Of a stretch of DNA of 64,000 nucleotides, positions 26,956 to 35,348 are shown piece by piece (positions within the stretch are counted from its first letter, which is position 1; the number at the start of each line of letters is the position of its first letter). The position numbers were made by a program, and so were the translations under genes. The notes beneath the pieces are model-generated. The model made no database searches and was not told where the DNA came from. It saw only the letters and a program-made list of their open reading frames with translations. The DNA comes from Klebsiella michiganensis (lineage in GTDB: Bacteria > Pseudomonadota > Gammaproteobacteria > Enterobacterales > Enterobacteriaceae): contig CP011077.1 in NCBI GenBank assembly GCA_000963575.1, positions 5,022,001 through 5,086,000 of the forward strand. The letters run 5' to 3'.

Positions 26956-27497
26956 TAGCTGGCCTCTCTCATCTGACGGCTAAAGTCGATCCGGTCGGAC
27001 GACACCAGACTTTGCTGGCGCTTGCAGTCCGGGCAGGTTTCAAATGCTCCACGGCGGCTTTCCGCGCGGGAATCGCCGTTGTGCTCAAGCAGCGCAATGG
27101 CATAGTCGATCTCTTTTTGCACGGCGAAAGGGCGGCCACATTCGCGGCAGTTGCAGAGCGGGAAGCTGGCCTGCTGCAGGAAGTCTGCTTTATTCCACAC
27201 CGCCAGCTCGTACTGCTGTGAAAGTTTGATGGCGGCCGTGGGGCAAACTTCTTCGCAGCGCCCGCAGAAGATGCAGCGCCCGAGGTTAAAGCTCCACTGC
27301 AATTGGCCGGCGGCAAGGTCGGTCTCAACGCTCAGGGCATTGGACGGGCAGGCGTTCACGCAGGCAGCACAGCCGATGCATTGCTGTGGGTTGTGCTCGG
27401 GTTTGCCGCGAAAGTTCGGATCTACGGCAATGGGCTGGAGCGGGTAAGACTCGGTTGCCACGCCGCCCTTGATGGCTTTTTTGATGAAGTTAAACAT
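26955..27497 (-). CDS. hycF: formate hydrogenlyase subunit 6, NuoI-like ferredoxin
   Basis: 180 residues. It carries electrons between HycB and HycG in the FHL peripheral arm. Two [4Fe-4S] motifs are present: CIGCAACVNACPSNAL and CIFCGRCEEVCPTAAI. A further Cys set in CNCRECGRPF and CPDCKR near the C-terminus may bind zinc, as in E. coli HycF. It is separated from hycE by 155 bases of repeat sequence, the only large gap inside the hyc operon. Confidence 0.95.
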   Translation of the reverse strand: MFNFIKKAIKGGVATESYPLQPIAVDPNFRGKPEHNPQQCIGCAACVNACPSNALSVETDLAAGQLQWSFNLGRCIFCGRCEEVCPTAAIKLSQQYELAVWNKADFLQQASFPLCNCRECGRPFAVQKEIDYAIALLEHNGDSRAESRRGAFETCPDCKRQQSLVSSDRIDFSRQMREAS

Positions 27498-27528
27498 GCG
27501 TTTTCCTTGTTTGCCTGGCGTGAATGAT

Positions 27529-27628
27529 TGACCCTCACCCCGGCCCTCTCCCTGAAAGGGAGAGGGAGAAAATCTAGCTCGATCCAGTTCCCTCTCCCCT
27601 TTGGGGAGAGGGTTAGGGTGAGGGGCTG
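27529..27628. repeat. inverted pair of REP-like palindromes inside the hyc operon
   Basis: Two family members (27531-27572 and 27589-27626) in opposite orientation fill most of the hycE-hycF gap. Arms are ACCCTCACCCCGGCCCTCTC and, inverted, GAGAGGGTTAGGGTGAGGGG. In E. coli hycE and hycF are close, so this is an insertion into an operon interior. Likely effects are mRNA stabilisation of hycE and partial attenuation of hycFGHI. Confidence 0.8.
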
Positions 27629-27652
27629 CTCATCACATACCAGGCATCAAAA

Positions 27653-29362
27653 TCATTTCAGCGGCGAATTCGTGCGCTCAATGCTGTAGCGCTCCAGCTC
27701 TTTGTACGGCACCACCTGGCTTTTTTTCTTGCGCACGTCCACCACCGTCATGCGGTCGGTGCAGGAGTAGCAAGGATCAAGGCTGCCGATAATCAGCGGG
27801 GCGTCCGACACCGTGTTGCCGCGCAGCATGTAGCGCAGGGTTGGCCAGTTGGCATACGTCGCCGCGCGACAGCGCCAGCGGTATAGCTTCTGGTTGTCGC
27901 CGGTCATGCTCCAGTGAATATCGTCCCCGCGCGGCGCTTCCGAGAAGCCAAGGGCAAAGCGGTTTGGAATGTAGGTAAAACCTTCCACGGCGAGCGGGCC
28001 GCCCGGCAGGTTATCCAGACCGAAATCAATCATGTTCAGCGCGGTGAAGACTTCGTTGATGCGTACTTTCAGGCGAGAAAGCACGTCACAGCCGTCCAGG
28101 CTATGCACTTCCATCGGCAGCAGCCCGTAGCCCACAAACGGGTGATCGGCGCGGGTATCGCGGGCATGGCCGCTGGCGCGCACCATTGGGCCGACGTTGC
28201 TGAAGTCGCGGGCGATTTGCGGGTCGAGGCGACCAATGCCGACGGTGCGCTGCTCGATGTTTGGCGTGCTTAGCAGAATATCCACCAGGTCTTTCACTTC
28301 CCGGCGCATCTGTTGGGCAAGCTGGCGGGTCTGGATCATGTCGTCTTTCAGCAGATCGCGGCGGATGCCGCCGATCAGGTTCAGGCCGTAGGTTTTACGC
28401 GCCCCGGTCAGGATCTCCGCCATCTTCATCGACATTTCACGCACCCGGAAGAACTGCATAAAGCCGGAATCAAAGCCCACAAAGTGGCAGGCCAGGCCGA
28501 GGTTCAGCAGGTGGCTGTGCAGGCGCTCAACCTCCAGCAGGATGGCGCGGATCATCTGCGCGCGCTCCGGCACCACAATTCCCATCGCATTTTCCACCGA
28601 GGTGGTATAGGCGGTGCTGTGGGCAAAGCCGCAGATGCCACACACGCGGTCGGAGAGGAAAGTCACTTCGTTGTAACCCATGCGGGTTTCCGCCAGTTTC
28701 TCCATCCCGCGGTGGACGTAGAACAGGCGATAATCGGCGTCGATAATGTTTTCGCCATCCACGAACAGGCGGAAGTGGCCCGGTTCGTCAGAGGTGACAT
28801 GCAGCGGGCCAATCGGCACCACGTTGTTCTTTTTCGTCCCCAGTTCGTTAATGAACTCGTAGGTCTCTTTGTCAGTGGTCGGCGCGGGTCGCTGGCGGTA
28901 ATCCATGCTGTCTTTACGCAGCGGATAAAGATCGTCCGGCCAGTCATCCGGCAGCACCAGACGGCGCTCATCGGGCAGGCCAACCGGCTGCAGACCATAC
29001 ATATCGCGAACTTCACGCTCACCCCAGACGGCGGCAGGCACTCGAGGCGTGACCGACGGGAACTCCGGTTTGTCGGCATCCACTTCCACACGCACGGTGA
29101 TCCAGCACTTCACGCCGCTCTCCATCGACAGGACGTAATACACCGCGTAGCTGCCGCACAGCTGGCGTTCATCGTTCCCAAACAGCACCGACAGCCAGCC
29201 GCCCTGCTGGTAGTAAAGCCACTCCACCACTTCCGGCAGCATGTTGAGCTTCACGGTGACGGTGATTTGGTCTTTGGTCTGCCAGGCTTCGTCGATCACC
29301 GCATTCGGGAATTGCTGATGCAGCGCGGCGAGATAGTGTTGACCAATTTTTTCTTCAGACAT
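27653..29362 (-). CDS. hycE: hydrogenase 3 large subunit precursor
   Basis: 569 residues, the same as E. coli HycE. The N-terminal ~150 residues are a NuoC-like domain and the rest is NuoD-like, carrying the NiFe centre. Nickel ligands lie in RVCGICGFAHS and DPCYSCTDR. The C-terminal tail beginning MTVVDVRKKK, after the Arg of SCTDR, is the extension removed by HycI. The enzyme reduces protons to H2 on the cytoplasmic side of the membrane arm. Confidence 0.97.
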   Translation of the reverse strand: MSEEKIGQHYLAALHQQFPNAVIDEAWQTKDQITVTVKLNMLPEVVEWLYYQQGGWLSVLFGNDERQLCGSYAVYYVLSMESGVKCWITVRVEVDADKPEFPSVTPRVPAAVWGEREVRDMYGLQPVGLPDERRLVLPDDWPDDLYPLRKDSMDYRQRPAPTTDKETYEFINELGTKKNNVVPIGPLHVTSDEPGHFRLFVDGENIIDADYRLFYVHRGMEKLAETRMGYNEVTFLSDRVCGICGFAHSTAYTTSVENAMGIVVPERAQMIRAILLEVERLHSHLLNLGLACHFVGFDSGFMQFFRVREMSMKMAEILTGARKTYGLNLIGGIRRDLLKDDMIQTRQLAQQMRREVKDLVDILLSTPNIEQRTVGIGRLDPQIARDFSNVGPMVRASGHARDTRADHPFVGYGLLPMEVHSLDGCDVLSRLKVRINEVFTALNMIDFGLDNLPGGPLAVEGFTYIPNRFALGFSEAPRGDDIHWSMTGDNQKLYRWRCRAATYANWPTLRYMLRGNTVSDAPLIIGSLDPCYSCTDRMTVVDVRKKKSQVVPYKELERYSIERTNSPLK

Positions 29363-29379
29363 CGATAGGTTCTCTTAAA

Positions 29380-30306
29380 TCACGCCGCCAACAAGGAGAC
29401 GAAGGCTAAAAAGGCAAAGCCAAAACCGGCCCAGGTAACCGCTGAGGTTTCAAGCATCCGCAGGCGCGCCATGCTGTTTTCGAACAGCGCGATGATCAGC
29501 ACGCCCACCACCAGCTTCACAACGGCCAGCACCAGGGCGAGAACCATCCCGCCCCAGCTAAAGGTGCTCATTTGCCCCCACGGCAGGAACACGCCGACAA
29601 ACATTTGCAGAACAACCAACTGCTTAAGGGAGATGCCCCACTTCAGCACCGCGAAGCCCGCGCCGCTGTATTCGGATAACGGCCCTTCCTGCAGCTCCTG
29701 CTCTGCTTCGGCGAGATCAAACGGCAGCTTGCCCATTTCAATGAAGGTCGCGAAGGCGCAGGCAGCGAAGGCGAGGACCAACGTCAGGCTTTGCGCCGTC
29801 GGCCAGGCGTGAATAGCCCCGGCGATATTGCTGATGTGCGTGCTGCCGGCCACCTGTGCGGCAACCCACAGACCAAGCAGCAGGATTGGCTCAACCAGCA
29901 CGCCGAGCATCGCTTCACGGCTTGCACCAATCCCGGTGAACGGGCTGCCGGTGTCTAACCCGGCGATGGCGAAGAAGAAGCGGGCGATGGCAAACAGGTA
30001 AATTAAGGTGATCAGGTCGCCTAAGGACGGCAGCGGCGAGGCAATCGTCACCACCGGCAGCGCGGTGGCGATGGTCAGCATTACGCCTACCATCACGAAC
30101 GGCATCAGACGGAAGACCCAGCCAGATGCCGCGGGCGCCACGCTCTGGCGCCCCAGCAGCTTGAAGAGATCCCGGTATTCCTGCAGGACGCCGGGGCCGC
30201 GGCGGTTATGCAGGCGGGCGCGCGTCACGCGGGTAATCCCGGCCAGCAGCGGCGCGGCAAAAAACAGCGCCAGCGCCTGAATAAGAGCAAATAAAAACGT
30301 AGTCAT
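29380..30306 (-). CDS. hycD: formate hydrogenlyase membrane subunit HycD
   Basis: 308 residues (E. coli 307), a NuoH-like protein with about eight membrane segments. It anchors the peripheral arm to the membrane. The conserved cytoplasmic loop LPFDLAEAEQELQEGPLSEY, typical of NuoH relatives, is intact. Located between hycC and hycE with 9- and 17-base gaps. Confidence 0.96.
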   Translation of the reverse strand: MTTFLFALIQALALFFAAPLLAGITRVTRARLHNRRGPGVLQEYRDLFKLLGRQSVAPAASGWVFRLMPFVMVGVMLTIATALPVVTIASPLPSLGDLITLIYLFAIARFFFAIAGLDTGSPFTGIGASREAMLGVLVEPILLLGLWVAAQVAGSTHISNIAGAIHAWPTAQSLTLVLAFAACAFATFIEMGKLPFDLAEAEQELQEGPLSEYSGAGFAVLKWGISLKQLVVLQMFVGVFLPWGQMSTFSWGGMVLALVLAVVKLVVGVLIIALFENSMARLRMLETSAVTWAGFGFAFLAFVSLLAA

Positions 30307-30315
30307 ATCAGTTCC

Positions 30316-32124
30316 TCAGGCCACCATCGCCACCAGTAAGACCGCCAGCTCAACCATCGCCAGGCGGCGGAACGTGCCGGACAGGCACTCGCCCTGCCAG
30401 CCGGGCACCCATTTCCCTGGGTTCAGGGTGTGGCGCAGCTTAAGCAGAGGCGCAAACGCCGCTTTTACCGGCTGAGCAAAGCCCGTCGCGGTGATCACCA
30501 TCGCCTGTTCATGGTCGTAGCCGCAGACCCAAGCCGACCCGCGAGAGCGGTTTGGCAGGCGGTCGCCACGGAAAACGATCATCAAAATAAACGGCAGCAG
30601 CGGAGAGGCTAGCAGCAGCAGCGTCACCATCGGCTGAGACACGGCGGTATGCGCCGTTTGCAGCGGCAGCGGAACGGCATGCTGCAGCAAAGGCAGCAGC
30701 CACGGGGCGGCAACCCCGGCAACCACGCAGCACGCGGCAAGCAGGGCGACTGAGAGATTCATTAGCCAGGGCGCAGAAGTGGCATTTTCCGCCTCCTGAG
30801 TGCGGGGCGCGCCAAGGAAGGTCACGCCATACACCTTCGCCATACACATCACAGCCAGCGCGCCGGTAATCGCCAGCCCCACGGCCAGCAGTGGCCCAAT
30901 AAAGCGGCCCACAAACAGCGGCAGGCTGCCAAGACGGAAGAACGACTGGTAGATAACCCACTCCCCGGCAAAACCGTTCAGCGGCGGCAGCGCGGCCATC
31001 GCCATCAGCCCGACCAGCATTGCCAGCGAGATAACCGGCATGCGTTTACCAATCCCGCCCAGCTTCTCGATGTCCCGATGACCGGTACGGAACCAAACCG
31101 CGCCAGCGCCGAGGAATAGCGTGGTTTTAAACAGGCTATGGTTGAACAGGTGGTAAAGACCGCCGGTCATGCCCAGGGCCACCAGAACCGGCTCATGCAG
31201 GGCGATACCTATCAGGCCGCAGCCCAGGCCCAGCAGAATAATGCCGATGTTCTCAAGGGTGTGATAAGCCAGCAGGCGGTTGATGTTGTGCTCCATCAGC
31301 GCATAAAGCCCGCCGATAAACGCCGTGACCATGCCAGCGGCAACCACCAGTACGCCCCACCACAGCGGCAAAACGTGGCTGAGAAGCGAGAAGCACATGA
31401 TGCCGTACAGGCCAATCTTCAATACCACGGCGGAGAACAGCGCGGCGGCCGGCGCGGAGGCATTCGCATGCGCCTGCGGCACCCAGCCGTGCAGCGGAAT
31501 GATCCCGGCAAGCAGCCCAAAGCCGAGCAGCGCGAGGATCAGTACCGGGGCAGGTAGCGGCGCGCCGGCGATCAGATGACGCAGATCGCCATAACCCAGG
31601 GTGCCGTAGCGCTGCCACATCAGCCAGCAGGCGATAACCAACAGCACGGTGCCGAGGCGGCCCAGCGCAAACCACAGCTGCCCGGACTTCTGGCAGCCGG
31701 TCAGGAAGTAGCCTGCCAGAGAGATGATTTCCGCCATCGCCACCAGCGTGACGAAATTATCGGCCACCAGCGCCGCCACGCTTGCCGCCAGGATTAGGTT
31801 AATCAGCAGGCCGTTGGCTTTTATTTCAGCGTGGCGGTGCCAGGCGCAGTTAAACAGGGAGATGAACAGGCCGCTTAGCGCCACGGTGACCAGCCAGACG
31901 CCGTTAAAGGCGTTGAGCTGAAGGTGCCAGTGCCAGATTTGCGCGTCTCCGCTGAAGCCCAGCAGCGCCTGAACGCCCGCGACAAGCAAAAGCACGGAGC
32001 TGATTGCGCCGCCAACGCCGCCGAAAAAGCCGCTCAGCGGCTTAGAAAATGCCAGAACTCCGGCTAACACGGCGCTAACGACAAACCCCAAAAGCGCCCA
32101 GTGAATCAGTAGAAAAGCATTCAT
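30316..32124 (-). CDS. hycC: formate hydrogenlyase membrane subunit HycC
   Basis: 602 residues (E. coli 608), a NuoL-like membrane protein of about 14-16 helices. The antiporter-type core includes charged residues within helices (for example HGWVPQAHANASAPAAALFS and HLFNHSLFKTTLFLGAG). Whether FHL pumps ions through it is debated. Its start overlaps the hycB stop by four bases (ATGA). Confidence 0.96.
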   Translation of the reverse strand: MNAFLLIHWALLGFVVSAVLAGVLAFSKPLSGFFGGVGGAISSVLLLVAGVQALLGFSGDAQIWHWHLQLNAFNGVWLVTVALSGLFISLFNCAWHRHAEIKANGLLINLILAASVAALVADNFVTLVAMAEIISLAGYFLTGCQKSGQLWFALGRLGTVLLVIACWLMWQRYGTLGYGDLRHLIAGAPLPAPVLILALLGFGLLAGIIPLHGWVPQAHANASAPAAALFSAVVLKIGLYGIMCFSLLSHVLPLWWGVLVVAAGMVTAFIGGLYALMEHNINRLLAYHTLENIGIILLGLGCGLIGIALHEPVLVALGMTGGLYHLFNHSLFKTTLFLGAGAVWFRTGHRDIEKLGGIGKRMPVISLAMLVGLMAMAALPPLNGFAGEWVIYQSFFRLGSLPLFVGRFIGPLLAVGLAITGALAVMCMAKVYGVTFLGAPRTQEAENATSAPWLMNLSVALLAACCVVAGVAAPWLLPLLQHAVPLPLQTAHTAVSQPMVTLLLLASPLLPFILMIVFRGDRLPNRSRGSAWVCGYDHEQAMVITATGFAQPVKAAFAPLLKLRHTLNPGKWVPGWQGECLSGTFRRLAMVELAVLLVAMVA

Positions 32125-32726
32125 TTTCTCGCCTCTGGCTGGGTAAACAGGGTCAGGTCGCCGAGCGACGCACCAAGCGTCAGCTCACGCTTACGTTTGC
32201 TGGCCTGGGCGATGTCTTTGTTGTCGATAAGGCGCAGCGCCTTGGTCGGGCAAGTACGGACGCAGGCCGGGCCGCTTTCGTCGAAGCTGCACAGGTCGCA
32301 TTTCACGGCGATGGCGCGAACGCCGGGAACCCAGTCCAGTAGCGGGCTAACGCGAGCCGGGGCCGGAGGCGCAGGTGGCGCTTTCGGGCTGTTCACGTTG
32401 GCGGGAATATGCAGCGGGCGGCTGCCGGAAAATTCAATGGCACCGAACGGGCAGGCGATGCCGCAAAGTTTGCAGCTTACGCACAGGCTTTCATTCAGTT
32501 GCACAGCGCCGTCCACGCGGGTTATCGCGTTGACCGGGCAAACCCCGGCGCAGGGTGCGTCTTCGCAGTGGTGGCACATCTGCGGCGCAGATTCATTCAG
32601 GTTGCGCATGACTTTCAGGCGCGGCGTGGACTGCAGGCCGTGCAGTCGGTGCGTCTCGGCGCAGGCCGCTTCACAGGTATGGCAGCCCATACACAATTTT
32701 GAGTCAGCGATTACAAAACGGTTCAC
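32121..32726 (-). CDS. hycB: formate hydrogenlyase subunit 2, electron carrier HycB
   Basis: 201 residues (E. coli 203). It links FdhF to the hydrogenase arm with four [4Fe-4S] clusters: CMGCHTCEAAC, CHHCEDAPCAGVC, CVSCKLCGIAC and CDLCSFDESGPACVRTC. A Pro/Ala-rich linker (about 118-128) precedes the last cluster motif, as in E. coli. It is the first structural gene, 88 bases after hycA, and the gap contains a perfect FhlA-like palindrome. Confidence 0.96.
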   Translation of the reverse strand: MNRFVIADSKLCMGCHTCEAACAETHRLHGLQSTPRLKVMRNLNESAPQMCHHCEDAPCAGVCPVNAITRVDGAVQLNESLCVSCKLCGIACPFGAIEFSGSRPLHIPANVNSPKAPPAPPAPARVSPLLDWVPGVRAIAVKCDLCSFDESGPACVRTCPTKALRLIDNKDIAQASKRKRELTLGASLGDLTLFTQPEARK

Positions 32727-32747
32727 CAGTTCTTCCTCAGGTGACAG

Positions 32748-32763
32748 TCGTCATTTTTGACGA
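32748..32763. promoter_or_regulatory. FhlA-like palindrome between hycA and hycB
   Basis: TCGTCATTTTTGACGA is a perfect inverted repeat of six-base arms around TTTT. E. coli has a FhlA-binding intergenic region at this same place, and the TGACGA half-site recurs upstream of hycA and hydN here. The assignment to FhlA is by position and motif only. Confidence 0.6.
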
Positions 32764-32814
32764 AAACATGCCGAAAAGCTGCCGGTTCGACAGTTCTCGA
32801 CACCCCAGATCTCT

Positions 32815-33270
32815 TCATGCCACGGCGGACTGCTGAAGTAGCGCCATAGATAGCGGGGTGTTTTGCTGCACGGCGAGATAAAGACTGTCGTACACCGGGC
32901 GGATCAGTTCGAGGTAGTGTTCCAGCACTTTCTCGCGATCGCGGTTGCTGACGGCGTTATCAATAAGTCCGTCATCATCAATAGTCGCCTTGGCAATCAG
33001 CACGTTATCGCTGCCATCGCGCAGTTCGATGCTGTACTCGATGGTGTGGCTGTTAAAGCCTTCGGCGAGGTTGATTTGAATGACGAAGTGATCAAATAAA
33101 AAGAAGCGCAGGCTTTCGTCCGGGTTGCAGCCCACGGCGTGATGCAGCTTCGCTTTTGATAAGGTGATCCCCTGAATCAGGGTGTTGCCGTACAGATGCC
33201 ACTGTGAAAGCAGGCGTTGGTGCTTGTCGGCGATGTACTCGGCTTTTTCGCTCAGTTCCCAAATGTTCAT
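32815..33270 (-). CDS. hycA: formate hydrogenlyase repressor HycA
   Basis: 151 residues (E. coli HycA 153). It counteracts FhlA and lowers expression of the formate regulon. The N-terminus MNIWELSEKAEYIADKHQRL is highly characteristic. There is no DNA-binding motif; it acts on FhlA or its effector. It is the first gene of the leftward hyc operon, behind a sigma54 promoter at 33306-33322. Confidence 0.95.
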   Translation of the reverse strand: MNIWELSEKAEYIADKHQRLLSQWHLYGNTLIQGITLSKAKLHHAVGCNPDESLRFFLFDHFVIQINLAEGFNSHTIEYSIELRDGSDNVLIAKATIDDDGLIDNAVSNRDREKVLEHYLELIRPVYDSLYLAVQQNTPLSMALLQQSAVA

Positions 33271-33305
33271 GTTTTGTTCACTCTGTTAGTGCTTGTCCCT
33301 CCGTA

Positions 33306-33322
33306 AGGCACGTTTCGTGCCA
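33306..33322 (-). promoter_or_regulatory. sigma54 promoter of hycABCDEFGHI
   Basis: On the minus strand TGGCAC, five bases, GTGCCT: GG and GC lie with ten bases between, the canonical -24/-12 spacing. It is 36 bases upstream of the hycA start codon. E. coli hyc is sigma54/FhlA dependent. Confidence 0.85.
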
Positions 33323-33383
33323 TGTTTTTAATTTATTGTTTTTAAAAACATTTAATGAAAAAACGAGTCTTTGGCTCGCCGGG

Positions 33384-33421
33384 TGACGTGTCATTTCGTC
33401 ATCTTTGACTTTTAGTGACGG
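33384..33421. promoter_or_regulatory. candidate FhlA upstream activating sequences
   Basis: TGTCATTTCGTCA (33389-33401) carries the CATTTCGT core reported for FhlA sites, preceded by TGACGTGTCA (33384-33393) and followed by TTGACTTTTAGTGACG (33405-33420), another pair of TGAC half-sites. The cluster sits about 70 bases upstream of the hycA promoter and about 430 bases from the hyp promoter, so it could serve both. Confidence 0.65.
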
Positions 33422-33429
33422 ACTTTTTT

Positions 33430-33775
33430 TACCCTCACCCTAACCCTCTCCCTGGAAGGGAGAGGGGATAAAAAGCAGGGCTGGCTAAACCTTCCCTGCA
33501 AGGGAGAGAGGATAAAAAAACAGGGCTGGCCAACCCTTCCCTGCAAGGGAGAGGGGATAAAAAGCAGGGCTGACTCACCCTTCCCTGCAAGGGAGAGGAG
33601 ATAAAAAAACAGGGCTGGCTCACCCTTCCCTGCAAGGGAGAGGAGATAAAAAAAACAGGGCTGGCTAACCCTTCCCTGCAAGGGAAAGGAGATAAAAAAC
33701 AGGGCTGGCTAAACTCTTCCCTGCAAGGGAGAGGAGATAAAAAACAGGGCTGGCTCACCCAGCCCTTTTCTTAAA
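33430..33775. repeat. tandem array, about seven 45-base units, between hycA and hypA
   Basis: After a standard REP-like palindrome (33430-33468) the sequence repeats a unit made of CTTCCCTGCAAGGGAGAGGA, GATAAAAAA and CAGGGCTGGCTCACC. The CAGGGCTG element starts at 33476, 33521, 33565, 33610, 33656, 33700 and 33745, so spacing is 44-46 bases. Units differ by a few substitutions and by the length of the A-run. Each contains the small palindrome CCCTGCAAGGG. There are no unique spacers, so it is not a CRISPR. It separates the FhlA-like sites from the hyp sigma54 promoter. Confidence 0.9.
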
Positions 33776-33779
33776 AGAA

Positions 33780-33818
33780 TTCCCCCTCGCCCCTTCGGGG
33801 AGAGGGCCGGGGTGAGGG
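33780..33818. repeat. REP-like palindrome closing the tandem array
   Basis: TCCCCCTCGCCCCTTCGGGG followed by AGAGGGCCGGGGTGAGGG, inverted relative to the copy at 33430. The two together flank the 45-base array, as though the array arose by amplification inside an inverted pair. It ends 14 bases before the hyp promoter. Confidence 0.8.
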
Positions 33819-33832
33819 GCAAAGAAAAGGCC

Positions 33833-33849
33833 TGGCACCGTCCTTGCAT
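33833..33849 (+). promoter_or_regulatory. sigma54 promoter of hypABCDE-fhlA
   Basis: TGGCACCGTCCTTGCAT is a full match to the sigma54 consensus TGGCAC-N5-TTGCA. It is 30 bases upstream of hypA. In E. coli the hyp operon has an equivalent FhlA-dependent promoter. Confidence 0.92.
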
Positions 33850-33878
33850 TACCAGCCCCAGTTAACCCCGGAGGCCCC

Positions 33879-34241
33879 ATGCACGAAATCACTCTTTGCC
33901 AGCGCGCAGTCGAACTTATCGAAAACCACGCCCGCCAGAATAATGCCCGTCGAGTGACCGGCGTCTGGCTGGAGGTCGGTGCCTTCTCGTGCGTGGAAAC
34001 CAGCGCCCTGGAGTTTTGTTTTGATCTGGTTTGCCGCGGCACGCTGGCGGAAGGCTGCGAGCTGCATATCCACCAGCAGGAAGCCGAATGCTGGTGCCAT
34101 GACTGCCAGCAGTTCGTCACCTTGCTGACCCAGCGCGTGAAGTGCTGCCCCAACTGCAACGGCAGCAGCCTGCGCATCGTGGCGGATGACGGCATGCAGA
34201 TTAAGCGTCTGGAAATCGATCAGGAGATAGCTCATGTGTAG
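33879..34241 (+). CDS. hypA: nickel metallochaperone HypA
   Basis: 120 residues (E. coli 116). It delivers nickel to the hydrogenase 3 large subunit together with HypB. The N-terminal His2 of MHEITLC is the nickel ligand, and the zinc site uses C73/C76 and C90/C93 (CHDC and CPNC). The stop overlaps the hypB start by eight bases. Confidence 0.95.
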   Translation: MHEITLCQRAVELIENHARQNNARRVTGVWLEVGAFSCVETSALEFCFDLVCRGTLAEGCELHIHQQEAECWCHDCQQFVTLLTQRVKCCPNCNGSSLRIVADDGMQIKRLEIDQEIAHV

Positions 34242-35097
34242 CACTTGCGGTTGCGGTGAAGGCAACCTGTACATTGAAGGGGACGAACGCAATCCCCACT
34301 CAGGCTTTCGCAGCGCCCCGTTTGCCCCGGCGGCACGCCCGCTGCAGCAGATAACCGGCGTCAAATTTTCTCCCACAGCCGACGAACAGGGCGATCTCCA
34401 TTACGGACACGGCGCGGCGGGCACCCACGCACCGGGGATGACTCAGCGTAAGATGCTGGAGATCGAGCTGAACGTGCTGGATAAAAACAACCAACTCGCC
34501 GCCCATAATCGCGACCGCTTCGCCAGCCAGAATCAGCTGGTGCTGAATCTGGTATCCAGCCCCGGCTCAGGCAAAACCACCCTGCTCACCGAAACGCTGA
34601 AGCGCCTGAATGCCAAAATGCCGTGCGCGGTTATTGAAGGCGACCAGCAAACGGTGAATGACGCCGCGCGCATCCGCGAAACTGGAACCCCGGCCATTCA
34701 GGTAAACACCGGGAAAGGCTGCCACCTCGACGCGCAAATGATCCGCGATGCCATGCTGCGCCTGCCGCTTGAGCGTGACGGCGTGCTGTTTATCGAAAAC
34801 GTCGGCAACCTGGTTTGCCCGGCGAGTTTTGATTTAGGGGAGCGCCATAAGGTCGCGGTGCTGTCCGTGACGGAAGGTGAAGATAAACCGCTGAAATACC
34901 CACATATGTTCGCCGCGGCGTCATTGATGCTGCTGAACAAGATAGACCTGCTGCCCTACCTGCAGTTCGACGTCAGTCAATGCATAGCCTTTGCACGCGA
35001 GGTCAATCCGGACATCAAAATTATGCTGGTTTCCGCGACCAGCGGGGAAGGAATGGACGAGTGGCTTAGCTGGCTGGAGACGGAACGATGTGCATAG
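34234..35097 (+). CDS. hypB: GTPase HypB, nickel incorporation
   Basis: 287 residues (E. coli 290). It stores nickel and drives its insertion by GTP hydrolysis. The high-affinity N-terminal nickel motif CSTCGCGEGN is intact, the P-loop is VSSPGSGKTTL (about 108-116), and the GTPase-domain metal site is GKGCHLD (C163/H164). There is no long polyhistidine tract. It overlaps hypC by ten bases. Confidence 0.96.
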   Translation: MCSTCGCGEGNLYIEGDERNPHSGFRSAPFAPAARPLQQITGVKFSPTADEQGDLHYGHGAAGTHAPGMTQRKMLEIELNVLDKNNQLAAHNRDRFASQNQLVLNLVSSPGSGKTTLLTETLKRLNAKMPCAVIEGDQQTVNDAARIRETGTPAIQVNTGKGCHLDAQMIRDAMLRLPLERDGVLFIENVGNLVCPASFDLGERHKVAVLSVTEGEDKPLKYPHMFAAASLMLLNKIDLLPYLQFDVSQCIAFAREVNPDIKIMLVSATSGEGMDEWLSWLETERCA

Positions 35098-35348
35098 GCA
35101 TTCCCGGTCAGATAGTCGAGCGGCTGGCCGACGGCAGCGCGAAAGTGGACGTCTGCGGCGTGCAGCGCGACGTGAATTTAACCCTGGTGGGTGACGCCGC
35201 CGTGGGGCAATGGGTGCTTGTCCACGTCGGGTTTGCCATGAGCATTATTGACGAAGCCGAAGCGCGCGACACGCTCGATGCCCTGCAAAACATGTTTGAG
35301 GTTGAGCCGGACGTCGGCGCCCTACTCTACGGCGAGGAACATCGCTGA
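35088..35348 (+). CDS. hypC: hydrogenase maturation chaperone HypC
   Basis: 86 residues (E. coli 90). It carries the Fe(CN)2CO group with HypD to the HycE precursor; the essential Cys2 is in MCIGIPGQIVE. The OB-like fold is small and acidic at the C-terminus. Its stop codon shares one base with the hypD start (TGATG). Confidence 0.95.
   Translation: MCIGIPGQIVERLADGSAKVDVCGVQRDVNLTLVGDAAVGQWVLVHVGFAMSIIDEAEARDTLDALQNMFEVEPDVGALLYGEEHR

Noticed and set aside
33412..33758. Repetitive small proteins on the minus strand rich in QPCFLSPLPCREG-like units
   Set aside because: They are translations of the tandem array. Units vary between 44 and 46 bases, so the reading phase is not conserved, and there is no ribosome binding site.
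33430..33775. Possible CRISPR array in the hycA-hypA gap
   Set aside because: The 44-46 base units are repetitive over their whole length with no unique spacers, and there are no cas genes. It is a simple tandem array.
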